From a bacterium (GTDB taxonomy: Bacteria > Patescibacteriota > Minisyncoccia > Sungbacterales > HO2-52-23), in contig JAUYPW010000019.1 of the NCBI GenBank assembly GCA_030697525.1, forward strand, positions 1 to 36,446: a stretch of 36,446 bases of DNA, in the 5' to 3' direction. Below, in pieces: positions 8,665-15,797 of the stretch. How positions within the stretch are numbered: the stretch's first letter is position 1; each line of letters starts with the position of its first letter. Below the pieces are notes generated by a model that searched no databases, was not told where the DNA came from, and was given only the letters and a program-made list of their open reading frames with translations. A program made the translations under genes and the position numbers.

Positions 8665-9740
8665 AGGGAGTTCTGTGTTTAAAATCGAAGATCTGGATTG
8701 CTATAGCCGCTTTCATACTTATCTCCTTGGTGGCAGTTTTAATTTGGCAATCGGACAAATGGTATGCTCTCTATACCGAAATGTCATTGCGCGTATTAAA
8801 GGAATTAAAAGGCGGAGAAATAAAACCCAGCGAAAAACTGGCAAGATATGACAATCTTCTTTTTGAATCTGACTTGACGTCAGAGCAACATAGCAAAATC
8901 AATGGTCTTGCTAGAAGCTTCAAGCAGATCCTTATACTCTTTGAACTAAAATCTATTAAAGATTCGGATGTGGAAGATTTTTCTCAAGAAATGTTTGCGG
9001 CCGAACGCAGTCCATACGGACGGGATAAATACTCGCGCTATCAAAGCCGGACGGGACTTAGGGAGGAAAAAGATACTGATTCATCGCTTGTCGGCACCCC
9101 GCCACCGAAGATAATTTTCAGTGGTGTGGATACTATTGCGCTAATTAAAATACCCAGTTTTTCTCCGGAACTTCCGGATAACCTTAAAAGAGATCTGGAT
9201 GTGGTTACCCAATTCGGAGTAAATAAATTTGTAATAGATCTGCGAAACGATCCGGGTGGTATTGATGAAAGCGCGATTCTGATACTCGGATTTTTTATGC
9301 GGCAGGATGATATCATCTGCACGCGCAGAGGTAGAGATAGAGAAACCATATATAACAGAAAATATCTAATCAAGACCCTAAAAGCTTTGGATGTCGGAAG
9401 ATATAAACATTTAAGACAAATCGTCCTGCTGGTCAACAGGAATACGGCATCGGCAGCAGAGATTTTTGCTGGCGTTATGCAGGAATGGGATTATGTCCTA
9501 ATAGGCGAAAAAACTTTTGGTAAAGGGGTTGGTCAGGAATATTTCAGTCTTCCGGCTCCTGCGGGGTCGGTATTTATCTTAACTACCCGAGAATATTTGA
9601 TTGGCAAGGGAAGGAAAAAATTGGACGGTGTGGGTGTCACTCCTGATATATTAGTTAGAAACTTAAAATCGAAAAAATCTCCAGATTTTCAAATGGAAGC
9701 GGCTATAAAATTTTTGCAAAACAATCCTCACCGGAATTAA
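8661..9740 (+). CDS. PDZ-less S41 (Ctp-like) serine protease
   Basis: Membrane-anchored S41 peptidase with one N-terminal membrane helix (about 10-29) and a helical region. No recognisable PDZ sits between it and the catalytic domain. The catalytic domain is canonical: DLRNDPGG (about 193-200), TASAAEIF with nucleophile S264, and GEKTFGKGVGQ with K288 and Q292. At 359 aa it is shorter than normal Ctp enzymes. It overlaps the preceding PDZ-bearing paralogue by 4 nt, which suggests equimolar synthesis and possibly a complex. The last codons lie in the terminator hairpin shared with convergent mfd. Confidence 0.88.
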   Translation: MKGVLCLKSKIWIAIAAFILISLVAVLIWQSDKWYALYTEMSLRVLKELKGGEIKPSEKLARYDNLLFESDLTSEQHSKINGLARSFKQILILFELKSIKDSDVEDFSQEMFAAERSPYGRDKYSRYQSRTGLREEKDTDSSLVGTPPPKIIFSGVDTIALIKIPSFSPELPDNLKRDLDVVTQFGVNKFVIDLRNDPGGIDESAILILGFFMRQDDIICTRRGRDRETIYNRKYLIKTLKALDVGRYKHLRQIVLLVNRNTASAAEIFAGVMQEWDYVLIGEKTFGKGVGQEYFSLPAPAGSVFILTTREYLIGKGRKKLDGVGVTPDILVRNLKSKKSPDFQMEAAIKFLQNNPHRN

Positions 9741-9752
9741 ACGGTGAGGATT
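9723..9752. terminator. Bidirectional terminator inside two convergent gene ends
   Basis: AATCCTCACCG (9723-9733) and CGGTGAGGATT (9742-9752) form an 11-bp stem followed by a T-run. The left arm encodes the last residues of the S41 protease (NPHRN) and the right arm encodes the last residues of Mfd on the other strand (ILTV). The two stop codons overlap in the loop. Confidence 0.75.
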
Positions 9753-11701
9753 TTTTCTTTCTCAACCGCCTCGCCGAGCATTTGGTAATATAAATTTAAG
9801 CCGATTTTGTTTATGGCCCCAGACTGCTCGCGGCCCAGAAGATTCCCCGCCCCGCGAATTTCCAAATCTCTTAATGCCAGTTCATAGCCCGCTCCCAGCT
9901 CTGAATACTCTTGCAGAGCCTCCAATCTTTCCGTGGATTTTTCGGTCATATTTTTGGATTTGTACAAAAAGTAAGCGTAAGCTTCTTTTTGGCCTCTTCC
10001 TATGCGCCCGCGCAGCTGATGCGCCTCCGCAAGCCCCAGACGGGTTGCGTCGTCTACAATCAAAGTATTGGCTGACGCGATGTCTAGGCCATTTTCAATT
10101 ATGGTGGTGGCTAGAAGTATTTTTATTTCCCCTTTACGGAATTTTTCCATGGTACAAATGATTTCTTTCTCCGGCATTCTCCCGTGCAGAACGCCGATCT
10201 GATTGGCATGACCCACATTTTTGATTAGTTTTTTCCTTACCTGTCCGATGGTTTCAATACGGTTATGCAAAAAATAAACCTGTCCATTTCGGTCAAGCTC
10301 TGTTCGTATGGCTTTGCCAATCATCTCTGCCGAGAAAGGGAGAACAAAGGTCTGTATTGGTATCCTCCCAGACGGAGGTGTTGATAGGAATGAAAACTCT
10401 CTTAATTTGCTTAAAACCATGTGCATGGTTCTGGGTATGGGGGTGGCCGACAAAGATAATATGTCCACGGCGCATCTCAATTCTTTTAACCTTTCCTTTT
10501 GTTTTACTCCGAATCTTTGCTCTTCATCTATAATCACCAGCCCTAAATTTTTAAAAATAATGTCACCGGAGATAAGGCGGTGAGTACCGATTATGCAGTC
10601 TATTTTACCTTCGGCCAATTCCTTTAAGATTATTTTTTCCTCTTTAGAGGATACAAGACGTGATAATAATTTTATATTTACGGGCAGGCTGGTAAATCTT
10701 TCTTTAAATGTTCTTTCGTGCTGGCAGGCTAGTATAGTCGTTGGCGAAAGAAGGGCTACTTGTCTGCCGGAAGCTATTACTCTGGCGGCGCTCCGCAGGG
10801 CGAGTTCGGTTTTCCCAAAACCGACATCTCCGCAGAGGACTCGGTCCATGGGCGTGTCTTTTTCAAAATCGGCCAGGATTTCCTGTTCGGCTTTTATTTG
10901 GTCTTCAGTTTCTTCATGGGGAAAAGAACTTCTCAACTCATCTTCCAGACTCTTATCTCCAAAGAGCGGTTCTCTCTTGGCTACGTTTCTTTGGGCGTAA
11001 AGTTGCGCCAATTCTTTGGCCAGTTTTTCCACGTCTTCTTTGGTCTTTCTTTTGGTCTTCTCCCAGAGACTTCCTCCGAGACGGTGAATTTTGGGAGTTT
11101 CAAAACCTATGTAAGGGGTGAGGCGATCTTTTTGAACTACGGGCACGAAAAGTTTGTCGGGTTCGGCATTTTCTCGCGGCGCGGCATACTCAATGACGTA
11201 AAAATTTTCTGCACTGCCGTTTAGCGATTCTTTGCTGATAATTTCTCGAAAAATTCCTATTCCGTGATCCTCGTGCACCACCAGACTTCCGGCCGTTAAT
11301 TCTTCAAGTCCGGTTTTTAAATTTAATCTGGGTTTAGCCTGCTCTGGTTTGTCCGAAAGCTCCTGGATGAGCGTTGGGTAGTTTCCGGTAAACTCCAGAA
11401 GATAAGGCTTGTCGCTATTAACAGGCCATATTTCTATAATCCCTCCGCGGACGGTAAAAAGTCCTTTTCCTCTGACATGAGAAACTCTTTCATATCCTAA
11501 ATCCAAAAATTTGCGGGCAAGTTCCGACATTTTGCAGAAATTATCTTTCTCTATAAATAAAGCATTTTTTTGCCACCACCCGTTGGTGATCAAAGCTCTT
11601 TTAATGGCTTGGTGATTTTCCGAAAACCACAAAACGCCCCTTTCCAGATTTTGGGGGGTGAGAGAGGCTATCAGAAGTTCATTATTATTGATTGTACTCA
11701 T
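9737..11701 (-). CDS. mfd: Minimal Mfd-type transcription-repair coupling factor
   Basis: Mfd displaces stalled RNA polymerase and recruits UvrA. At 654 aa this copy is little over half the usual ~1150 aa. The N-terminus keeps only the tail of the UvrB-like module (RGKGLFTVRGGIIEIWPV, about 77-94). The RNA-polymerase-interacting domain is present (about 130-205, HEDHGIGIFREI), then a complete translocase: GDVGFGKT Walker A (291-298), IIDEEQRFG, SATPIPRT, TATTIIENGLDIA and QLRGRIGRG. It stops just after the RGAGNLLG segment, so the C-terminal inhibitory domain (D7) is absent, as is the UvrA-binding region. It overlaps pth by 17 nt and probably depends on pth for expression. RecG is excluded by the polymerase-interacting domain. 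Confidence 0.88.
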   Translation of the reverse strand: MSTINNNELLIASLTPQNLERGVLWFSENHQAIKRALITNGWWQKNALFIEKDNFCKMSELARKFLDLGYERVSHVRGKGLFTVRGGIIEIWPVNSDKPYLLEFTGNYPTLIQELSDKPEQAKPRLNLKTGLEELTAGSLVVHEDHGIGIFREIISKESLNGSAENFYVIEYAAPRENAEPDKLFVPVVQKDRLTPYIGFETPKIHRLGGSLWEKTKRKTKEDVEKLAKELAQLYAQRNVAKREPLFGDKSLEDELRSSFPHEETEDQIKAEQEILADFEKDTPMDRVLCGDVGFGKTELALRSAARVIASGRQVALLSPTTILACQHERTFKERFTSLPVNIKLLSRLVSSKEEKIILKELAEGKIDCIIGTHRLISGDIIFKNLGLVIIDEEQRFGVKQKERLKELRCAVDILSLSATPIPRTMHMVLSKLREFSFLSTPPSGRIPIQTFVLPFSAEMIGKAIRTELDRNGQVYFLHNRIETIGQVRKKLIKNVGHANQIGVLHGRMPEKEIICTMEKFRKGEIKILLATTIIENGLDIASANTLIVDDATRLGLAEAHQLRGRIGRGQKEAYAYFLYKSKNMTEKSTERLEALQEYSELGAGYELALRDLEIRGAGNLLGREQSGAINKIGLNLYYQMLGEAVEKEKILTV

Positions 11702-12248
11702 TCATGGCTTTTTCCGGACTTTCTTTAATTGTTTGTTCTATGGCTACGACGGTTTTCTTAATTATTTTTTTTATAATCAACACTTCTTTGGGTGTAAATT
11801 TCTTCAAAATTATTTTTTCCGCTTCAACATGTTTTTTCCCACTTACCCCGATACGAAAACGCCAAAAATTTAGAGTTTTTAGAGATTTTATAACTGATTC
11901 TACTCCTTTATGTCCCGCCGAATGTTTGCCGAAAGACATCTTGGTACTGCCCAGAAGCAGGTCAGAATCATCATGCACCATCAAGATATTTTCCGGTTTT
12001 ATTTTATAAAATTTGGCCAGAGAAGCTGTGGCTAGTCCCGATTTGTTCATAAAAGTATTTGGGCAGACTACAACAACCTTCTCCTTTCCTGTTTTGCCTT
12101 CACTTATTTCGGCGTTAAATTTTTTGGAAAAAACAAAATCAGGGAAGTCCTGATTCGTACGGAAAGAATCACAAACCTCCCGGCCAATATTGTGGCGGGT
12201 GTTTTTAAACTCTTCCCCTGGATTTCCTAAGCCGATTATTAAGATCAT
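11685..12248 (-). CDS. pth: Peptidyl-tRNA hydrolase
   Basis: Releases tRNA from peptidyl-tRNAs that drop off ribosomes. The family signature IIGLGNPGEEFKNTRHNIG opens the protein, with catalytic His in TRHNIG. PNTFMNKSG carries the tRNA-contacting Asn, MVHDDSDL carries the catalytic Asp, and GKHSAGHKGVESVI follows. The length of 187 aa is standard. It is the first gene of pth-mfd. A TATATA-like -10 about 10 nt upstream of the ATG fits a short or absent leader. Confidence 0.95.
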   Translation of the reverse strand: MILIIGLGNPGEEFKNTRHNIGREVCDSFRTNQDFPDFVFSKKFNAEISEGKTGKEKVVVVCPNTFMNKSGLATASLAKFYKIKPENILMVHDDSDLLLGSTKMSFGKHSAGHKGVESVIKSLKTLNFWRFRIGVSGKKHVEAEKIILKKFTPKEVLIIKKIIKKTVVAIEQTIKESPEKAMNEYNQ

Positions 12249-12269
12249 GGCCAGTTTTTATATAATAGC

Positions 12270-12298
12270 TTGCGTAAAGCCCTAAAATAGTGTATAAT
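12270..12298 (+). promoter_or_regulatory. lepB promoter
   Basis: TTGCGT (12270-12275), 17 nt and TATAAT (12293-12298). The leader of about 50 nt is AT-rich with no visible Shine-Dalgarno sequence. Confidence 0.6.
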
Positions 12299-12352
12299 GC
12301 CTTAAATAAGACAAATTTTAAAGATTAAAAGATACATAAAAAATAACTAATT

Positions 12353-12943
12353 ATGGAGAATCAGTCAAATTTTGAAGAAAAGAGTAGTTTAACCAACAAG
12401 ATCCTGCTTGAGCTCTGGAGTGTGGTCAAAATTTTTTTGGTGGCGCTGGCCATTGTCATGCCCCTTCGCTATTATGTTGCCCAACCTTTTATAGTGCGCG
12501 GGTCTTCCATGGAGCCCAATTTCGTTAATAGAGAATACTTGGTGGTTGATGAGCTTACCTATCGTTTCCGCGAACCTCAAAGAGATGAGGCCATTGTTCT
12601 TCGTTACCCACAAAATCCAAATGAGTACCTTATTAAAAGGATAATAGGTCTTCCGGGGGAGGAGATAGAGATAGCCAGCGGAGAGGTGAAGATAAAAAAC
12701 AAAGAATATCCGGAAGGGCTCATGCTTGCCCAACCTTATCTAGAGGCGTCTAAAAGGCCAACTTACCCGGGGGTTAAAACAAGATTGGGGGAAGATGAAT
12801 TTTTTGTTTTAGGGGATAACCGACCATCTAGTTCTGATTCGAGAGCCTGGGGAGTTTTGCCGAAAAAATTTATTGTTGGAAGAGCTATGTTTACCGTTTT
12901 GCCGTTATCCAGATTTGGATTTGTATCAATTATCAATAATTAA
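12353..12943 (+). CDS. lepB: Signal peptidase I
   Basis: Membrane serine/lysine protease that removes signal peptides from exported proteins. A single N-terminal membrane helix (about 23-45) is followed by the catalytic serine in RGSSMEPN (S52) and the general-base lysine in YLIKRIIGLPGE (K95). The conserved FVLGDNRPSSSDSRAWG box is complete. The length of 196 aa matches Gram-positive-type enzymes. It starts a long plus-strand run that reaches ftsA. Confidence 0.95.
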   Translation: MENQSNFEEKSSLTNKILLELWSVVKIFLVALAIVMPLRYYVAQPFIVRGSSMEPNFVNREYLVVDELTYRFREPQRDEAIVLRYPQNPNEYLIKRIIGLPGEEIEIASGEVKIKNKEYPEGLMLAQPYLEASKRPTYPGVKTRLGEDEFFVLGDNRPSSSDSRAWGVLPKKFIVGRAMFTVLPLSRFGFVSIINN

Positions 12944-12947
12944 TTTC

Positions 12948-14276
12948 GTGGCTAGACCAAAAAAAATTTTAATACCCAGAGATAACTTTAATCAATTCGA
13001 CTGCTTTAACTCCAAAGAGCGGCTCATTAATATTTTTAGAAAAAAACTTGGATCACTGGCGGATTTTTATGGTTTTTCAAAAACTCACACCTCGCCTTTT
13101 GAAAACCACCGTTTTTTCAGTCCTCTGACTAAAGCGGGCTTGCTGGACGATCGGGAGTTTGTGATTCATAAAAACAAGATCAATGATTTTATAACCCTTC
13201 GGCCCTCAAGTATACTCTCAGCCCTTCGCGCTTACATAACCAACAAGCTCTTTGATCTTTCTCATCCGCTAAAGATGTCTGTTGACGAAGAGTGCTTTCG
13301 CGCGAACAGCAAAGAGGCGGCCGGTCTTGTAGTATATCCAGATTTTAGTCTGCTTATGTTCGGAGAGGCCAATGCGGTAGCTGAAGCCGAAATCTTTCAA
13401 GTGGTATGGCAGTCGGTGCGGGATCTGGGGTTTCCTACAGATAAATTAGAAGTAAAAATAAATAGTCTGGGTTGCAAAGAGTGTCGTCCGTCTTATCGCT
13501 CTACATTGTCAGCCTATCTTCGTTCTCGTCTTAGTCGTCTTTGCAAGAACTGCAAGAAAGATTTAAAAGTAAGTCCCACAAATATATTTTCCTGCGGTGA
13601 GGAGAAGTGCAAAATAGTGGCAGGGAACGCCCCTGCCGTTCTTGACTTTTTATGTGAAGCATGCAAGAAATACTTAAGAGAGTTACTTGAGTTTCTGGAC
13701 GAGATGTCTATACCTTACCTCCTGGACGGCAAATTTTTTAGAGATAGATCTCTGTATAATAAAATAATCTGGGAAATATGGGCGACCGGCACAGCTCAAC
13801 CAGTTGAGGAAGGTGGGGATAGCAACATCAAGGACTATTTAATTGGAGAGGGTGGTGGTCTTTCTGGTGTTTTTGAGATTTTGAGTGAAAGACCTCTGGA
13901 TGTATTTAGCGGAACGGTGTTTGTTGAAAATTTGGAAAGATTTGTTTTTCAGGAAAAATTACTGCTGGGCGGGAATCCAAAACCAAATATATTTCTTATC
14001 CAACTGGGAGAACTAGCGAAAAGAAAAAGTTTTGGTCTTATGGAAAATCTTCGCAAGGCAGGAATTGAAGTTGGAGAATCTTTAAGTAAAGATGCCATAA
14101 AGTCCCAGCTTAAAAGCGCGGAAGTGGCTGAAGTGGCCCTGATACTTGGGCAGAAGGAAGCTCTGGACAGGACTATAATTGTCAGAGACACACAATCAGG
14201 TATTCAGGAGACCGTACCACAAGACAAATTGATTGATTTTTTGAAGAGGAAATTAGAAAAACAAAATCAGTTATAA
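12948..14276 (+). CDS. Histidyl-tRNA synthetase-like protein with degenerate active site
   Basis: The order of segments matches class II HisRS. A motif-1/2 region reads ITLRPSSILSALRAYI then ECFRANSKEA. The HisRS-specific stretch KINSLGCKECRPSYRSTLSAYL continues with three more Cys pairs (CKNC, CGEEKC, CEAC). A C-terminal anticodon-binding domain spans about 335-440. Histidine-binding elements have decayed: LRPEGT is LRPSSI, RGLDYYTGTVFE is FRDRSLYNKIIWE (one Arg kept), and GGRYDG is GEGGGLSG. It may be a divergent synthetase, a HisZ-like regulator or an inactive paralogue. The start is GTG 12948, 4 nt after lepB (443 aa), giving VARPKKILIPRDNF; an ORF start at 12873 would run back into lepB. 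Confidence 0.72.
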   Translation: MARPKKILIPRDNFNQFDCFNSKERLINIFRKKLGSLADFYGFSKTHTSPFENHRFFSPLTKAGLLDDREFVIHKNKINDFITLRPSSILSALRAYITNKLFDLSHPLKMSVDEECFRANSKEAAGLVVYPDFSLLMFGEANAVAEAEIFQVVWQSVRDLGFPTDKLEVKINSLGCKECRPSYRSTLSAYLRSRLSRLCKNCKKDLKVSPTNIFSCGEEKCKIVAGNAPAVLDFLCEACKKYLRELLEFLDEMSIPYLLDGKFFRDRSLYNKIIWEIWATGTAQPVEEGGDSNIKDYLIGEGGGLSGVFEILSERPLDVFSGTVFVENLERFVFQEKLLLGGNPKPNIFLIQLGELAKRKSFGLMENLRKAGIEVGESLSKDAIKSQLKSAEVAEVALILGQKEALDRTIIVRDTQSGIQETVPQDKLIDFLKRKLEKQNQL

Positions 14277-14277
14277 A

Positions 14278-14619
14278 ATGGATTGCCTTTTTTGTAAAAT
14301 ATCATCCGGAGAAATCAAGTCCGACGCGGTTTACGAAGATGCCGAGGTTGTGGTTTTCAAAGATATTCATCCCAAAGCCCCGGTACATTTATTGGTTGTC
14401 CCAAAAGAACACATTCAATCCATAGCCCACCTAGAGGTAAACCACAACGATATAATTTCCAAACTTATATATACTGCCAAAAATACGGCAGCCAATCTAA
14501 AATTAAATGGCTATAAATTAGTTTTCAATGTTGGTCGAGAGGGGGGACAAGTTATAGATCATCTACATTTACATTTGCTGGGAGGATGGGGGAACGCCAA
14601 AGAAAGTTTAAATATTTAA
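14278..14619 (+). CDS. HIT family nucleotide hydrolase (HinT-like)
   Basis: Histidine-triad protein; relatives hydrolyse purine nucleoside phosphoramidates and aminoacyl-AMP adducts. The opening CLFCKISSGEIKSD with a CxxC pair, PVHLLVVPKEHI and the catalytic triad HLHLHLLGG near the C-terminus are diagnostic. The length of 113 aa is typical. It begins 1 nt after the HisRS-like gene, so co-translation is likely. The specific HinT substrate cannot be told from sequence. Confidence 0.93.
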   Translation: MDCLFCKISSGEIKSDAVYEDAEVVVFKDIHPKAPVHLLVVPKEHIQSIAHLEVNHNDIISKLIYTAKNTAANLKLNGYKLVFNVGREGGQVIDHLHLHLLGGWGNAKESLNI

Positions 14620-14630
14620 AAATTAATTAT

Positions 14631-14864
14631 ATGGTTCAGGTTCGAAAAAGAGAAGGAGAGACGGCGGGGGCAATGCTCCGCAGATTTACCCGACGAGTTC
14701 AACAGTCGGGAGCTTTAATTGAATCCCGCAAGAGACGTTTTTATAAATACCCGCCTACTAAGATAGAAAAGCGCGCCAGAGCCCTGCGTAGGATTAAAAC
14801 CACCAAAGAGAGAACTAGGCTGGCTAAATTAGGTAAACCGGTGGACGAAAGAAGACGAAAATAA
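14631..14864 (+). CDS. rpsU: 30S ribosomal protein S21
   Basis: Small basic ribosomal protein of the 30S platform near the anti-Shine-Dalgarno end of 16S rRNA. The sequence from MVQVRKREGETAGAMLRRF through the Arg/Lys-rich tail (LAKLGKPVDERRRK) matches bS21 over its full 77 residues. ATG 14631 was chosen because the in-frame ATG at 14586 lies inside the HIT gene and adds unrelated residues. The gene sits 11 nt after HIT and 9 nt before yqeY; rpsU-yqeY pairing is common in bacteria. Confidence 0.95.
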   Translation: MVQVRKREGETAGAMLRRFTRRVQQSGALIESRKRRFYKYPPTKIEKRARALRRIKTTKERTRLAKLGKPVDERRRK

Positions 14865-14873
14865 CAATCTTTA

Positions 14874-15329
14874 ATGCTTAAAGAAAAAATAGAAGCGGAG
14901 TTAAAGGACGCCATGAAAGAAAAAGCCGAGCTCAAAGTCTCGGTTTTGCGGATGTTTTTATCTTCTTTGCGGAATAAGGCCATTGAAAAAAGAGCTAAGG
15001 GTATGGAGATGACGGAAGATGATATGGTGGCCATAATGCGATCTGAAGTAAAGAAGCGAAAAGACTCTATCCAGGAGTTTAATAAAGGCGGAAGAAAAGA
15101 TTTGGTTGACAAAGAAGAAGCCGAGCTAAAGCTTTTAGAGAACTATCTTCCAGCTGAAATGTCGGATGAAGATTTAGAGAAAATAGTCAAAAAAGTTTTG
15201 GAAACTATAGGACCGGTTACTATCAAAGATTTCGGGCGAGTGATAGGACAAGTCATGAAAGAAACCAAAGGACAGGCATCCGGCGACAGAGTAAGCTCAA
15301 CGGTTAAGAAATTTTTGCAACCTGTTTAA
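14874..15329 (+). CDS. GatB/YqeY domain protein
   Basis: YqeY-family protein whose fold matches the tRNA-binding tail domain of the GatB amidotransferase subunit; its exact role is unknown. Typical features are the helical opening (LKEKIEAELKDAMKEKAELKVSVLRM), DKEEAELKLLENYLPAEMSDEDLEKIV, and a C-terminal GRVIGQVMKETKGQASGDRVS. At 151 aa it is full length. It lies in the rpsU-yqeY-ybeY series. Confidence 0.92.
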   Translation: MLKEKIEAELKDAMKEKAELKVSVLRMFLSSLRNKAIEKRAKGMEMTEDDMVAIMRSEVKKRKDSIQEFNKGGRKDLVDKEEAELKLLENYLPAEMSDEDLEKIVKKVLETIGPVTIKDFGRVIGQVMKETKGQASGDRVSSTVKKFLQPV

Positions 15330-15346
15330 CGTAGACAGACGAAATA

Positions 15347-15742
15347 ATGTTTAAAATAAAACCTATAATTGATCACATTAGAGCCATGCTCCCCAAGCGC
15401 TTATCTTCTAAACTTCCCCGGGAAATCGGGGTTGTTTTGTTAAAACCCGAAGAATCTGCCAAACTAAATATGATCTATCGGAACAAAAACAAAGCGACCA
15501 ACGTGCTTTCTTTTAATTACGGATCAGACTACGGCGAAATACTTATTTGTCCGGAAATTGTCAAGAAAGAAGCCAAAGAGGCTGGAAATACACAGGTGTT
15601 TCAGATGACATGGATGATGGTGCATGGTATGATTCATTTATCGGAATTACATCACGAAAAATCTCAAGTGGCAGATGGTGAGTTTGCTAAGTTGGAGGGA
15701 AAAATTTTGTCCCAAATTTTTAAGAAGAAGCCTAGAGTTTAG
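15347..15742 (+). CDS. ybeY: Endoribonuclease YbeY (rRNA maturation factor)
   Basis: Zinc endoribonuclease involved in 16S rRNA 3'-end maturation and ribosome quality control. The zinc motif HGMIHLSELHH keeps the three histidines of the family's H-x3-H-x5-H pattern. NVLSFN corresponds to the usual DVLSFP and YRNKNKATNVLSF to the preceding substrate loop. At 131 aa it is slightly short. It ends just before a mini-repeat that separates it from ftsA. Confidence 0.92.
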   Translation: MFKIKPIIDHIRAMLPKRLSSKLPREIGVVLLKPEESAKLNMIYRNKNKATNVLSFNYGSDYGEILICPEIVKKEAKEAGNTQVFQMTWMMVHGMIHLSELHHEKSQVADGEFAKLEGKILSQIFKKKPRV

Positions 15743-15797
15743 AACCTAGAATGAAGCTCCAGATTCTAGTTTCTGTATTCTAGATTCTGGTATAGAT
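15743..15797. repeat. CTAG-rich mini-repeat upstream of ftsA
   Basis: Degenerate direct and inverted units (AGATTCTAGTTTCTG, TATTCTAGATTCTGG) fill the whole ybeY-ftsA gap and run up to the ftsA start. Similar CTAGTTTCTAGTC-type tracts precede fusA and rpsJ and lie inside cobO. Confidence 0.65.

Noticed and set aside
10593-11224. Plus-strand ORFs of 91-154 aa within mfd
   Set aside because: They are antisense shadows of the conserved Mfd translocase and polymerase-interacting regions, with no family resemblance.
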